DNA from: Azospirillum brasilense
GTDB taxonomy: Bacteria > Pseudomonadota > Alphaproteobacteria > Azospirillales > Azospirillaceae
Direction: 5' to 3'
Assembly (NCBI RefSeq): GCF_005222205.1
Contig: NZ_CP032345.1
Span: 1,675,501-1,739,500 of the forward strand
DNA: 64,000 nt
A program made the translations under genes and the position numbers. The notes under the pieces were generated by a model, which was not told where the DNA came from, did not search any database, and was given only the letters and a program-made list of their open reading frames with translations. Below, in pieces: positions 28,084 through 38,237 of this stretch (position 1 is the stretch's first letter; every line of letters starts with the position of its first letter).

Positions 28084-28860
28084 ATGCCGTACGAAACCAT
28101 TCTCGTCGAAACCCGCGGACCGGTCGGGCTCGTCACGCTGAACCGGCCCAAGGCGCTGAACGCGCTGTCCGACCTGCTGGTGACTGAGCTGGGCCAGGCG
28201 CTGGACGCGCTGGAGGCCGACGACTCCGTCGGCGCCATCGTGGTGACGGGTTCGGAGAAGGCCTTCGCCGCCGGCGCCGACATCAAGGAGATGCAGGGCT
28301 TCTCCTACATGGACGTCTACAAGGCCAACTTCATCACCGCCAAGTGGGAGCGGCTGGCCAAGTGCCGCAAGCCGACCATCGCCGCGGTCGCCGGCTACGC
28401 GCTGGGCGGCGGCTGCGAGCTGGCGATGATGGCCGACTTCATCCTGGCCGCCGACACCGCCAAGTTCGGCCAGCCGGAGATCACCATCGGCACCATCCCC
28501 GGCGCCGGCGGCACGCAGCGCCTGACCCGCTTCGTCGGCAAGTCGAAGGCGATGGAGATGTGCCTGACCGGCCGTCTGATGGACGCCGCCGAGGCCGAGC
28601 GCGCCGGCCTCGTCAGCCGCGTCGTGCCGGCGGTGGACCTGGTGGACGAGGCGGTGCGGGTCGCCGAGAAGATCGCCAAGCTCTCGCGCCCGGTCGTCAT
28701 GATGGCCAAGGACGCCGTCAACGCCGCCTACGAGACGACCATGTCCGAGGGCATCCGGGTCGAGCGCCGAATCTTCCACTCCACTTTCGCCACCGAAGAC
28801 CAGAAGGAAGGCATGGCCGCCTTCGCCGAAAAGCGTCAGCCGGATTGGAAGCATCGCTGA
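28084..28860 (+). CDS. Enoyl-CoA hydratase
   Basis: The protein is a crotonase-family enoyl-CoA hydratase, which adds water to trans-2-enoyl-CoA in fatty-acid beta-oxidation. The oxyanion-hole segments are [12 protein letters not shown] and [14 protein letters not shown]. The two catalytic Glu residues lie in [12 protein letters not shown] and [19 protein letters not shown], and both are present. The length of 258 is standard. The gene is conserved at this place in alphaproteobacteria, upstream of rpsT and dnaA. It is followed by a GC-rich hairpin and a separate rpsT promoter, so it is probably transcribed apart from rpsT. Confidence 0.92.
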   Translation: MPYETILVETRGPVGLVTLNRPKALNALSDLLVTELGQALDALEADDSVGAIVVTGSEKAFAAGADIKEMQGFSYMDVYKANFITAKWERLAKCRKPTIAAVAGYALGGGCELAMMADFILAADTAKFGQPEITIGTIPGAGGTQRLTRFVGKSKAMEMCLTGRLMDAAEAERAGLVSRVVPAVDLVDEAVRVAEKIAKLSRPVVMMAKDAVNAAYETTMSEGIRVERRIFHSTFATEDQKEGMAAFAEKRQPDWKHR

Positions 28861-28867
28861 CATCCCC

Positions 28868-28900
28868 CGACTCCTCCCCCGTATCTAGCGGGGGAGGACC
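28868..28900. repeat. GC-rich palindrome after enoyl-CoA hydratase, probable terminator
   Basis: CTCCTCCCCCG (28871-28881) pairs with CGGGGGAGGA (28889-28898) around TATCTAG. It resembles the other GC-rich intergenic palindromes of the window and lies just after a stop codon. Confidence 0.55.
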
Positions 28901-28959
28901 AGAAATCCGTCAAGATCTCGTAATCTTTCCTTTGCCGAGAAACAGTGTTGGACGGTGCC

Positions 28960-28988
28960 TTGACTCCCATTCGGCTGGAGCGTATAAG
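28960..28988 (+). promoter_or_regulatory. Sigma-70-type promoter of rpsT
   Basis: TTGACT (28960-28965) and TATAAG (28983-28988) are separated by exactly 17 bases. They lie 46 bases before the rpsT ATG. This is the best consensus promoter in the window. Confidence 0.8.
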
Positions 28989-29033
28989 GCCCCCTCGCAC
29001 TGGGACAGGCGTGTCGTCCGGAGTAGGGTTTTC

Positions 29034-29294
29034 ATGGCCAATCATAAGTCTGCTGAAAAGCGCATTCGTCAAACCGCGCGTCGTACGGAGATCAACCGTA
29101 ACCGCGTCAGCCGCATCCGCACCTTCGTGAAGAAGGTCGAGACGGCGATCTCGTCCGGCAACAAGGCTGAAGCCGCTGAGGCTTTCAAGGCCGCGCAGCC
29201 GGAACTGATGCGTGGAGCCTCCAAGGGCGTTCTCCACAAGAACACCGTGTCGCGCAAGCTGTCGCGCCTGTCGGCCCGCATCAAGGCTCTCTGA
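29034..29294 (+). CDS. rpsT: 30S ribosomal protein S20
   Basis: S20 binds the lower part of 16S rRNA in the 30S subunit. The product has 86 residues and is very basic, with the family start [17 protein letters not shown], the middle [13 protein letters not shown], and the end [24 protein letters not shown] consensus promoter lies just upstream and a strong terminator just downstream, so rpsT is a single-gene transcript. It lies upstream of dnaA, an arrangement widespread in alphaproteobacteria. Confidence 0.98.
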   Translation: MANHKSAEKRIRQTARRTEINRNRVSRIRTFVKKVETAISSGNKAEAAEAFKAAQPELMRGASKGVLHKNTVSRKLSRLSARIKAL

Positions 29295-29310
29295 GTTTAC
29301 TCGGCGTTAT

Positions 29311-29345
29311 AAAGCCGCGCACCAGGTCTGGGCGCGGCTTTTTGC
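29311..29345 (+). terminator. Intrinsic terminator after rpsT
   Basis: AAAGCCGCGC (29311-29320) pairs with GCGCGGCTT (ending 29340), followed by TTTGCGTTTTT. Stem and T-run are both good. Confidence 0.88.
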
Positions 29346-29928
29346 GTTTTTGATAAGTACAGTCTCCGTTCCTTCCGAGTCCTCCGGCAATACTCCGGCG
29401 GGGCAGGGGATCACGGCTGTTGGACGGCGACTCGCCTCCGGCGGTTCTGGTCTTGCGTGAAGGCTGGGGCGAGGTTCGGGAGCGCTGCGTGATTTTTGCC
29501 GCAGTCCGGACCGTTCGCTTTCTGTCCTATTGCCAGGGCGGGGACGGCTGATTAGACTTTCCATCCGTTGGGAATGGCGCACCGATGTTGTCTTTGATGT
29601 CACGCGCCATTCGCTGAAGGACGGAGACGTTCAAGGCGGCGGGCAAGGCTGCGGGGCGCTCAAGAGGCTCGACTCAACCCGTTGCTCCTGGAGCGATGCT
29701 TTTCTTAAAACTCGACGTGGCAAAGGCGGAGTCCAACTTCGCCGAAGGGATAGTATTGCCGCCCAGTTGGGAGGCATCCACCGTTGGAGTCTTCAGGAGA
29801 GGAACGTTTTGCCGGCGCGGGGCCTAGATTAAGGGGTCTGGAGTCAAGGGGTCTGGGTTCGGTCGGGCGGGACGGTGCCCCCTGCGGCGCGGGGCCGTCC
29901 GGGGGGAAAGGAGCGGGGTAGGGGAAGC
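29346..29928 (+). other. Long dnaA leader region without a convincing gene
   Basis: About 580 bases separate the rpsT terminator from dnaA. No reading frame here looks like a protein, and no good DnaA box (TTATCCACA or its complement) is visible by eye. An 11-base direct repeat, AAGGGGTCTGG, lies at 29831-29841 and 29846-29856, about 75 bases before the dnaA start, and could be an operator or part of a promoter region. The tract is likely to contain dnaA promoters. Confidence 0.5.
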
Positions 29929-31473
29929 ATGTCGGTCGGCGCGTCGTTGGATCAGCAGTGGGCCCGCATCCGGGGCCGCCTCAAGGACGAGGTGGGCGAG
30001 ATCGCCTACCGCAGCTGGCTGCAGCCGCTTTCCTTCGCCGGAATCCGCGGCGGGGAGGTGCGCATCGTCGTGCCCACCCGCTTCATGCGCGACTGGGTGC
30101 TGACCCACTACGCCGACCGCATCCGCAACCTGTGGGCCGGCGAGAATCCGGACGTGCTGTCGATCGATGTCGTGGTCGCCTCGGCCAACGCGCCGTCCAT
30201 GCTGATGCCGGACGAGAGCGGGGGCGAGGCGCCGCACGACTCCGGTCCGGGAGACGGCCCCGCCGCCGACGGTCCGGTTCCCCCGGCGCCCGCCCCGCGG
30301 GCCGCGGCGCTCGGCCAATCCGCGTCCTATGGGGCCGCCTCCTACGGCGCGACCTCCTACATCGGGTCCTCCTATTCGGCGGGGCCGCCCTCCTTCGCGT
30401 CGGACGAGTCGCCCACGGCGGTCGCCTCGGTGCTGGAGGATCGGACCGACATCTCCGCGCCGCTGGACCCCCGCTTCACCTTCGAGAATTTCGTGGTGGG
30501 CAAGCCGAACGAACTGGCCCACGCCGCCGCCCGGCGCGTCGCCGACGCCACCTCGGTCACCTTCAACCCGCTGTTCCTCTATGGCGGGGTCGGGCTGGGC
30601 AAGACCCACCTGATGCACGCCATCGCCTGGCAGATCCGGCGGAACGATCCGAACCGCAAGGTGATCTACCTGTCGGCGGAAAAGTTCATGTACCAGTTCA
30701 TCCGGGCGCTGCGCTTCAAGGACACCATGGCCTTCAAGCAGCAGTTCCGCTCGGTGGACGTGCTGATGATCGACGACGTGCAGTTCATCAGCGGCAAGGA
30801 CAGCACCCAGGAGGAGTTCTTCCACACCTTCAACGCGCTGGTGGACCAGAACCGTCAGGTCATCATCTCCGCCGACAAGAGCCCGTCCGACCTGGAAGGC
30901 ATGGAGGAGCGGCTGCGCTCCCGCCTCGGCTGGGGCCTCGTCGCCGACATCCACCCGACCACCTACGAGCTGCGGCTGGGCATCCTTCAGGCCAAGGCGG
31001 ACGCGCTGAACGCGGCCATTCCGCTGAAGGTCCTGGAATTCCTCGCCCACAAGATCACCTCGAACGTGCGCGAGCTGGAAGGGGCGCTGAACCGCATCGT
31101 CGCGCACGCCGAGCTGGTCGGCCGGGCCATCTCTCTGGAATCGACGCAGGAGGTGCTGCATGATCTGCTGCGCGCCAACGACCGCCGCGTCACCATCGAC
31201 GAGATCCAGAAGCGGGTGGCGGAGCATTTCAACATCCGCGTCGCCGACATGCATTCGGCCCGCCGCGCCCGCGCCGTGGCCCGCCCGCGGCAGGTCGCCA
31301 TGTACCTCGCCAAGCAGCTCACTGCCCGCTCCCTGCCGGAGATCGGGCGCAAGTTCGGCGGGCGCGACCACACCACCGTGATGCACGCGGTGAAGAAGGT
31401 GGAGGAGCTGCGCACCACCGACCCCGCGTTCGCCGAGGACGTCGAGCTTCTCCGCCGCATGCTGGAAAGCTGA
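29929..31473 (+). CDS. dnaA: Chromosomal replication initiator DnaA
   Basis: DnaA opens the chromosome origin and is an AAA+ ATPase. The order is: domain I (about 1-90, [24 protein letters not shown]), a long variable domain II (about 90-175), the ATPase domain III with Walker [11 protein letters not shown] (near residue 219) and Walker [15 protein letters not shown], and domain IV with the DNA-binding signature [17 protein letters not shown] near the end. Domain II is rich in Pro, Ala, Ser and Tyr and contains SYGA-like repeats. The ATG at 29929 has GGGGAAGC before it; an earlier in-frame start lies in a GC-rich stretch. Length is 514 residues. Confidence 0.97.
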   Translation: MSVGASLDQQWARIRGRLKDEVGEIAYRSWLQPLSFAGIRGGEVRIVVPTRFMRDWVLTHYADRIRNLWAGENPDVLSIDVVVASANAPSMLMPDESGGEAPHDSGPGDGPAADGPVPPAPAPRAAALGQSASYGAASYGATSYIGSSYSAGPPSFASDESPTAVASVLEDRTDISAPLDPRFTFENFVVGKPNELAHAAARRVADATSVTFNPLFLYGGVGLGKTHLMHAIAWQIRRNDPNRKVIYLSAEKFMYQFIRALRFKDTMAFKQQFRSVDVLMIDDVQFISGKDSTQEEFFHTFNALVDQNRQVIISADKSPSDLEGMEERLRSRLGWGLVADIHPTTYELRLGILQAKADALNAAIPLKVLEFLAHKITSNVRELEGALNRIVAHAELVGRAISLESTQEVLHDLLRANDRRVTIDEIQKRVAEHFNIRVADMHSARRARAVARPRQVAMYLAKQLTARSLPEIGRKFGGRDHTTVMHAVKKVEELRTTDPAFAEDVELLRRMLES

Positions 31474-31604
31474 GCGGGCCGGGTGGCCCCCGTGGATGGC
31501 CCCCGTGGGTGGGAGCCGGCGCGCGGAATGCCCCTACCGAAAATGATGGCATTTTATACAAAACCCTTGTAACACCCCGCTGGTGCCTGCAAGGGGTGGC
31601 TGCC

Positions 31605-32564
31605 ATGATTCCCGGATCAACCATGGAGACGAACGTCCTCGTCGCCGACGACTCCTCCGTTGTCCGGAAGATCCTGAAAGACCACCTGGAGGCGTACGGG
31701 TACCGGGTTCTGCTGGCCCGCGACGGGCGGGAGGCTCTGGACCTCTACCATCTTCACGACATCCACATCCTGATCACCGATCTGGAAATGCCGCGGATGG
31801 ACGGGCTGGAGCTGTGCTGGCTGATCCGGGCGGAGGACGACCAGCATCGCACCTTCTCCATCCTGATGACCGCCGACGACGACATCCAGCGCCGGATCGA
31901 GGCGTTCGACGCCGGCGCCGACGAGTTCCTGACCAAGCCCATCGACATGCCGATGCTGCGCGCCCGCGTGCGCGCCGGCGAACGCATCACCCGCACCCAT
32001 CGGGTGATGGCGGAGATGCTGAACACCGATTACCTGACCGGCGTCCTGAACCGCCGCCGCTTCATGGAGCGGCTGGAGCAGCAGCACCGGCTTCTGCAAG
32101 GCGCAAACGGAACGGACAAGGCCATGCCCTTCGCCGTCGCGCTGTTCGACATCGACCATTTCAAGCGCGTCAACGACACCTACGGCCATTCCAACGGCGA
32201 CCTCGCGCTGAAGCTGTTCGCCCAGACCTGCGCGGCCCGCCTGCCGCCCGGCGGTTTCCTTGGCCGCATGGGCGGGGAGGAGTTCTGCATGGTCCTGCCG
32301 GCCCCGCAGGTCGAGACGGCCATCGCCAAGGCCGAGGAGATCCGCGTGGCGACGGAGGCGCTGACCGCCCGGACCGCCGAGGGCGCCCTGTTCGCCTTCA
32401 CCGTCAGCATCGGCATCTCCCCGGCGGACGGGACGGAGACGGTGGCCGACCTGATCAAGCGGGCCGACGAGTCGCTCTACTTCGCCAAGAACAGTGGACG
32501 CAACCGCACCGTGGTCTGCGGCATCGACGGTGTGGTGGTGAAGGCCCGCTTCTACGTGATGTAG
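31605..32564 (+). CDS. Response regulator with GGDEF domain (probable diguanylate cyclase)
   Basis: Residues 7-125 are a receiver domain with the phospho-acceptor Asp59 in ILITDLEMPRMDG and the conserved Lys in FLTKPIDMP. Residues 150-310 are a GGDEF domain with the intact active site RMGGEEF (GGEEF at 223-227) and FDIDHFKRVNDTYGH. It should make cyclic di-GMP when phosphorylated. The inhibitory RxxD site before GGEEF is missing (RLPP instead), so product feedback by that site is unlikely. The start at 31605 has AAGGGG eight bases upstream; an ATG at 31623 is possible. No cognate kinase gene is adjacent. Confidence 0.9.
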   Translation: MIPGSTMETNVLVADDSSVVRKILKDHLEAYGYRVLLARDGREALDLYHLHDIHILITDLEMPRMDGLELCWLIRAEDDQHRTFSILMTADDDIQRRIEAFDAGADEFLTKPIDMPMLRARVRAGERITRTHRVMAEMLNTDYLTGVLNRRRFMERLEQQHRLLQGANGTDKAMPFAVALFDIDHFKRVNDTYGHSNGDLALKLFAQTCAARLPPGGFLGRMGGEEFCMVLPAPQVETAIAKAEEIRVATEALTARTAEGALFAFTVSIGISPADGTETVADLIKRADESLYFAKNSGRNRTVVCGIDGVVVKARFYVM

Positions 32565-32758
32565 CGCCCGGAGGATCGTGGGGCGTTACAGCCCGATGAA
32601 GTTTGCGCCCACGCCCGCTTGAGCCATGGACGGCGCCCGGATATCGCGGCACAGTTGCCGCTGCGGCGGAGTCCGGCTGGACCGGCCCCGCGACCGGCCC
32701 CGCGATCGGGATGGCCGGCATGATTTCGGGCCAATAAGAAAAGGGGAGAGCAGGTGCC

Positions 32759-33943
32759 ATGACCAAGGTTCCGGAAACCACCAGCCTGGAACAGCGCTCC
32801 AGCGCCGAGACGCAGCGCGCCGCCAAGGGCTTCACCCGCCGCCTGCTGCTCCAGGGGACCGCCGCCGCCGCGGGCGTCGCCGCGGTCGGCCCCTTCATCC
32901 TGCGCGAGGGCCGCGCCGCGTCGGGCAGCGTCAAGATCTTCTCCTGGGCCGGCTACATCAGCCCGGACATGCTGGCCGACTTCGAGAAGAAGACCGGCAT
33001 CAAGGCCAGCCTGACCGAATACGGCACCAACGACGAGCTGCTGAACCAGCTCAAGGCCACCGGTGGCGCCGGCTTCGACATCATCCACCCCACGGTGGAC
33101 CGCGTGCCGAACTATGTGGAGTTCGAGCTGGTCCAGCCGCTGGACGAATCGAAGGTCACGTGGGACGGCTGCCTGAAGTCGGCGGTCGAGGGCTCCGCCG
33201 CCATGGGCGGCGTGGTCGGCGGCAAGCGCTTCTTCGCCCCCGCCGACTGGGGGACCGAGGCCATCGCCTATGATCAGGCCAAGGCGCCGCTGACCTACGG
33301 CACCGCCAGCTACGGCGACCTGTGGAAGCCGGAGCACGCCGGCAAGGTGACGGTGCGCGGCCATTCCGGCCTGATCGGCATCGGCCTGTGGCTGGAAGGC
33401 CAGGGCAAGCTGCCCCACCCGATCCGCGAGCAGTTCAAGGACGAGGCGAAGGCGCGCGCCAATTTCGACGCGATCCTTCAGGTCGCCGCCGCCAACAAGA
33501 AGGCCATCGGCCAGTTCTGGTCGAACGAGAACGAGGCCCAGGGCGCCTTCCGCACCAACGGTTGCGTCATCGGCCAGACCTGGGATTCGTCCGCGGTCGC
33601 CCTGCGCAAGGAGGGGCTGCCGATCCGCTTCCTGGCGCCGAAGGAAGGGGCGCTGGCCTGGATGGAGGGCTTCGCGATTCCGGCCAAGGCGGCGAACCTG
33701 GAGCAGGCCTACGCCTGGATCAACTGGTTCTACACGCCGCAGGCGGGCGCCCTCTACACCAACCACTCCGGCATCTCCAGCACGGCGGTCGGGGCGGAGG
33801 CGCATCTGTCCGACCTGAACAAGCAGTTCTTCGCCGACGCCTATCCGGGCGACGCGCTGCAGAAGCTGTGGTGGTGGCCGATCCAGGAGGCCTGGTACGT
33901 CTCCATCCGCAACGAGTACCAGGACCGCTTCCTGGCCGCGTGA
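32759..33943 (+). CDS. Polyamine-type ABC transporter substrate-binding protein
   Basis: The 394-residue protein has a twin-arginine signal (FTRRLLLQGTAAAAGVAAVG) and then the PotD/PotF-type start SGSVKIFSWAGYISPDMLADFEKKTGI. IIHPTVDRVPNYVEFELVQPLD and GQTWDSSAVALRKEGLPI also fit spermidine/putrescine-binding proteins. Export folded through Tat is unusual for E. coli PotD but common in this group. The ATPase gene follows at 34137 and the two permease genes come after a copper module on the opposite strand. The true ligand could be another cation or organic substrate. GGGGAGAG precedes the ATG. Confidence 0.88.
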   Translation: MTKVPETTSLEQRSSAETQRAAKGFTRRLLLQGTAAAAGVAAVGPFILREGRAASGSVKIFSWAGYISPDMLADFEKKTGIKASLTEYGTNDELLNQLKATGGAGFDIIHPTVDRVPNYVEFELVQPLDESKVTWDGCLKSAVEGSAAMGGVVGGKRFFAPADWGTEAIAYDQAKAPLTYGTASYGDLWKPEHAGKVTVRGHSGLIGIGLWLEGQGKLPHPIREQFKDEAKARANFDAILQVAAANKKAIGQFWSNENEAQGAFRTNGCVIGQTWDSSAVALRKEGLPIRFLAPKEGALAWMEGFAIPAKAANLEQAYAWINWFYTPQAGALYTNHSGISSTAVGAEAHLSDLNKQFFADAYPGDALQKLWWWPIQEAWYVSIRNEYQDRFLAA

Positions 33944-33953
33944 GTGCGACCCT

Positions 33954-34091
33954 CTCCCGTCCCGATTGTCCCCTCTCCCCCTGGGGAGAGGGTTAGGGTG
34001 AGGGGGTTGTGCATGGCGCCACGTCCGGCACGAGCGCAACCCCCTCACCGGCCCTCCGGGCCACCCTCTCCCCGGAGGGGAGAGGGTTAAA
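33954..34091. repeat. Composite GC-rich palindromic repeat, copy 4 (three nested hairpins)
   Basis: GGTGAGGGGGTTG (33997-34009) and CAACCCCCTCACC (34037-34049) are perfect 13-base inverted arms. On each side lies a smaller CCCTCTCCCC...GGGGAGAGGG hairpin (33971-33992 and 34064-34086). The structure lies between the binding-protein and ATPase genes of the same transporter. Confidence 0.7.
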
Positions 34092-34136
34092 GGCGGCGGC
34101 CCAACCGGGGATTTCCAGCATTCCAATCAGGTGCCT

Positions 34137-35198
<1,062 letters not shown>

Positions 35199-35204
35199 CC
35201 GCAA

Positions 35205-36821
35205 TCAGCGCCCGATTGGCACCGCGGCGCGGAAGGGCACCTTCTCGAAGTCGCTGACCAGCGCGTCCAGCCGTACCGCCCAGGACCCAGCCACCGGCAG
35301 GGCCACCCCGTCCGCCGCGTAGACGCCGGGCGCCAGCTTGGGCAGGGGGCGGGTGATGCCCTCGATCCCGGCGGCGGGCAGGGCCAGCTCCGCCGACACC
35401 TCCAGCGCGTCGACCGGCGCGCCGTCCGGTCCCGTCAGGCGCATCTCGACGCGGTTCGCTCCCGGCGTTGCCGGGGTCACCGTGACGATGGCCGTGCGCC
35501 CGCGCGCCACGACCGCGGTGCTGAAGCCCGCCGGTTTTTCGGCGAAGACCAGCGGGGCCTGGGTGCGCGGCGGCGGCGTGGTGCCCAGCCCGGCGGTGAA
35601 CAGCACGACCAGCGCGGCCACCACCATCTCGGTGTGGACGCTGGCGCGCAGCCGGTCCGCTCCCTTGGCGCCCATGGTCTCCAGCCGTGGCGTCAGCCGC
35701 CAGCGGTTGACGGCGGCCAGCGCCAGCAGGGCCAGCGCGCAGACGATCTTGCCGGTCCAGATCTGGCCGTAGGCGGTGGTCAGGATGCTGCGCGGGTCGG
35801 CGATCTGCAACACGCTCAGCCCCGCTCCGGCCAGCAGAAGCATCGCCACCGCCGGAACCGCGATGGCGGAGAAGCGGCGGACCAGCCGCAGCGACTCGGT
35901 CGGCGGCTCCGTCCGCAGCAGCACGGCCAGCGGCCAGAAGCTGCCGATCCAGAAGGCCACCGCCAGACCGTGCAAGGCGACCAGCGGCACGCTGAGCCAG
36001 CGCGGCTCCGCCGTCGCGGCGTGGCCGGTGGCGGCCAGCGCCAGCGCCGCCCCGACCGCCCCGATGACCAGCAGGACGCGGCCCGCCGTTCCGCGGTCTT
36101 CCAGCGCCAGTCCCAGCGCGGCGGCGATCAGGCTGAGCAGCGCCAGGAGGACGCTCGGCCCCGCCGTGCTCGTCAGGCCGGCGATCCAGGGCGTCGCGCC
36201 GGCCAGGGCGGACAGCGGCGCCCCTTCCAGCACCGCCCCGGCCAGCCCGGCGTTCAGCACCGCCACCAGCGCGGCGACGCCGACGCCCAGGCACAGGCCG
36301 GGGCGCAGGCGGCGGTTCAGCGGACTCCACCGCCCCGCCACCAGAACCAGGAACAGCCCGCCGCCCACCGCGGCGAGCAGGCTTCCGTAATGGAGCCCCC
36401 GCAGCGCCGCGGCGGCCAGCAGCGTCGCCGGCGGGGTCGCTCCGCCCAGCTCCGCCGGTCGTTCCGGTTCCGCACCGATCCCGAACAGGAGCGATCCGGC
36501 AACCGGGTGGCCGTCCGCCGAGCTGACGCGGTAGCTGAGGACGTGGGTCCCCACCGCCAGCCCGCCGGGCAGGGCGACGCGCAGCGCCCCGTCCCCGGCG
36601 GCCGGGGCGGGCAGGGGAAGCGTCACCCCGCCGGGGCCGGTCAGCGTCACCGACACCGGCCGCACCGGCTCGTTGAAGCGCAGCACGGCCTCGGCGGGCG
36701 GGCTGTCGAGCCGCGCCCCGTCCTCCGGGACGCTCTCGACCAGCACGGCATGCGCCAGGGCCGGCGCGGACAGGGACAGCAGCATCAGGGCGGCGACCCA
36801 CCCCACGACCAGCCGGCGCAT
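35205..36821 (-). CDS. Copper resistance CopC-CopD fusion protein
   Basis: The 538-residue protein starts with a signal peptide and a CopC domain. The cleaved N-terminus would begin with His (LAHAVLVESVPEDGARLDSPP), and SADGHPVAGSLLFGIG holds the second Cu(II) ligand region. It continues with a CopD membrane domain of about eight helices (about residues 140-420). A final outer domain of about 110 residues resembles FixH/YtkA-like periplasmic domains. CopC binds copper in the periplasm and CopD is a membrane partner thought to bring copper in. Good ribosome binding sequence (GGAAGGA) precedes the start. The next gene in the operon upstream is a YcnI-like protein. Confidence 0.88.
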   Translation of the reverse strand: MRRLVVGWVAALMLLSLSAPALAHAVLVESVPEDGARLDSPPAEAVLRFNEPVRPVSVTLTGPGGVTLPLPAPAAGDGALRVALPGGLAVGTHVLSYRVSSADGHPVAGSLLFGIGAEPERPAELGGATPPATLLAAAALRGLHYGSLLAAVGGGLFLVLVAGRWSPLNRRLRPGLCLGVGVAALVAVLNAGLAGAVLEGAPLSALAGATPWIAGLTSTAGPSVLLALLSLIAAALGLALEDRGTAGRVLLVIGAVGAALALAATGHAATAEPRWLSVPLVALHGLAVAFWIGSFWPLAVLLRTEPPTESLRLVRRFSAIAVPAVAMLLLAGAGLSVLQIADPRSILTTAYGQIWTGKIVCALALLALAAVNRWRLTPRLETMGAKGADRLRASVHTEMVVAALVVLFTAGLGTTPPPRTQAPLVFAEKPAGFSTAVVARGRTAIVTVTPATPGANRVEMRLTGPDGAPVDALEVSAELALPAAGIEGITRPLPKLAPGVYAADGVALPVAGSWAVRLDALVSDFEKVPFRAAVPIGR

Positions 36822-36836
36822 GCGTTTTTCCTTCCC

Positions 36837-37376
36837 TTACGGCTTGGCGGTCAGGGTGACGCCGGGGGCCGGCTCCTTGACGTCGTGGTCGGTCTTGCCC
36901 GGCTCCGGAATCTCGATCCAGCGGTGCACGCCGGTCTCGCACTCCTGCACCACGGGGAAATAGACCACGGTGCCGGGGGCGGCGTCGGGCAGGCGGGCGC
37001 GGAAGACGAACTCGTCGTAATGGGCGTCGGGCAGCGAGCCGCCGGTCCAGGCGATCTCGGTGACGCCCTTGCTCAGCGACTCGCCGTAGTAATCATAGGC
37101 CTTGGCGTATTGGCCTTCCTTGGTCGTCAGGGTCCAGCCGGGCTTGGGCATCGGCTTCACCGCGATGACCCCCTCCGGGATCTGCACGCGCAGGGCGACG
37201 GTGGGGGAGGCGCCGCAGCCATGGCCGACGCGCAGCACGCCCTTGTAGGTGCTGGCGGCGGGGGCCTGCTTGGTCTCCAGCGTGGTGTGGGCGAGGGCGG
37301 CGGAACCAGGAAGAAGACCGGGCAGGCAAGCGAGGACGGCGGCGGCCAGCAGGGCGCCGCGGGTGTTGCGGATCAT
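36837..37376 (-). CDS. YcnI family (DUF1775) periplasmic copper-binding protein
   Basis: The 179-residue protein has a signal peptide (GALLAAAVLACLPGLLPGSAALA) whose cleavage would expose an N-terminal His (AHTTLETKQAPA). It then follows the DUF1775/YcnI pattern: STYKGVLRVGHGCGASPTV, EGVIAVKPMPKPGW and VQECETGVHRW. YcnI proteins bind Cu(II) through the N-terminal His and sit beside CopC/CopD genes. This is so here: copCD starts 15 bases after the stop. Ribosome binding sequence GGAGAG is well placed. The family function is inferred from work on Bacillus YcnI. Confidence 0.9.
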   Translation of the reverse strand: MIRNTRGALLAAAVLACLPGLLPGSAALAHTTLETKQAPAASTYKGVLRVGHGCGASPTVALRVQIPEGVIAVKPMPKPGWTLTTKEGQYAKAYDYYGESLSKGVTEIAWTGGSLPDAHYDEFVFRARLPDAAPGTVVYFPVVQECETGVHRWIEIPEPGKTDHDVKEPAPGVTLTAKP

Positions 37377-37458
37377 GGGAACTCTCCGGTGTGTGCGCAG
37401 GCTCCGGATGTGGCCGTAGGGCCTTGTTCCGATCGACGGCGTCTCCGTTTCCGCACCG

Positions 37459-37560
37459 GCCCCCACCCCTGCCCTCCCCCGCTCCGCGGGAGAGGGTGCC
37501 TTGCGCGAAGCGGCGGCAGTCCCCTCCCCTGCGAAGCGGGGGAGGGTTAGGGAGGGGGCA
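37459..37560. repeat. GC-rich palindromic intergenic repeat, copy 5 (two hairpins)
   Basis: CCCTCCCCCGC...GCGGGAGAGGG and then CCCTCCCC...GGGGGAGGG occur close together, matching the other copies. The 293-base spacer between the DUF2946 and YcnI genes otherwise shows nothing I can name. Confidence 0.6.
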
Positions 37561-37669
37561 ACCGTCAGTAACGACGGGAGAGACGGGAAAAGACGCGGGT
37601 CGCGTTCGAAAAAAGGCCGTTCAGCCGCAGGTCCGTGCCTGTGAATGGGTGTCTGCGAGGAAACTCGGT

Positions 37670-38095
37670 TCAGACACCCACCGGAGGCGCCCTGGCGGAG
37701 AAGGCGCGCGGGGTGCGGCCGGCCCCCGCCGCGTCGTCCTCGGGCAGCGGAACGGCGGCCAGCACGATTCCGGCCGGCGGCAGCGGGGCCGGCGCCAGGG
37801 CCGGACCCAGCAGGGACCCGCCGCCCAGCGACAGGCAGATCGGGCAATAGGTGACGTGGCCCGGCGTGCCGTCGGGGACGGGGCCATGGTCGGCGTGCGG
37901 CGCGGCGGAGGCGTCGGGCGCGGAACCCGAATGGCAGATCGAGCCGGCCATGGCGAGCTGCGCCGATTCCGCCAGCACCCTGGCCAGCGGCGCCGGGACG
38001 TGGGTGGCCATGACCAGGGCGTGGAAGACCAGCACCAGCGCGGCGACCCACGCTGTTGCCTCCCTCATCGCACCGGATGTCCGCCATGCACGCAT
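37670..38095 (-). CDS. DUF2946 family protein
   Basis: The 141-residue protein has an N-terminal hydrophobic segment (AWVAALVLVFHALVMA), then SICHSGS, a His-rich stretch with HADHG, and GHVTYCPICLSLGG. The Cys/His pattern ending in CPICL is the mark of DUF2946, a small family found beside copper genes and probably metal-binding. Function is unproven. The start at 38095 is chosen for a weak GGGGAC before it; an in-frame ATG at 38068 is possible. The gene heads the copper group, followed on the same strand by the YcnI-like gene and copCD. Confidence 0.72.
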   Translation of the reverse strand: MRAWRTSGAMREATAWVAALVLVFHALVMATHVPAPLARVLAESAQLAMAGSICHSGSAPDASAAPHADHGPVPDGTPGHVTYCPICLSLGGGSLLGPALAPAPLPPAGIVLAAVPLPEDDAAGAGRTPRAFSARAPPVGV

Positions 38096-38237
38096 GTCCC
38101 CACTATGGGCACAGTCCAAGCCTCGAAAAAAGGCAATAAAGTTGTGGTCTTTTGCCGGGGCATGGCCTCGCTTGCGCTCCGGCCCGGGGTCGTGAGAGGC
38201 TTTCGATCCTAGAATCTCGGCGGGTGGGGGAGTGGTC

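Noticed and set aside
29530..29832. Possible 100-codon gene in the dnaA leader
   Set aside because: No ribosome binding site, no recognisable motif and a composition unlike the neighbouring genes.
29346..29928. Chromosome origin of replication next to dnaA
   Set aside because: No cluster of good DnaA boxes and no clear AT-rich unwinding region is visible by eye. GC-skew cannot be judged from this window.
32675..32715. Tandem ACCGGCCCCGCG units before the Tat-exported binding protein
   Set aside because: Only two copies, of ordinary composition for this DNA; no functional meaning can be supported.
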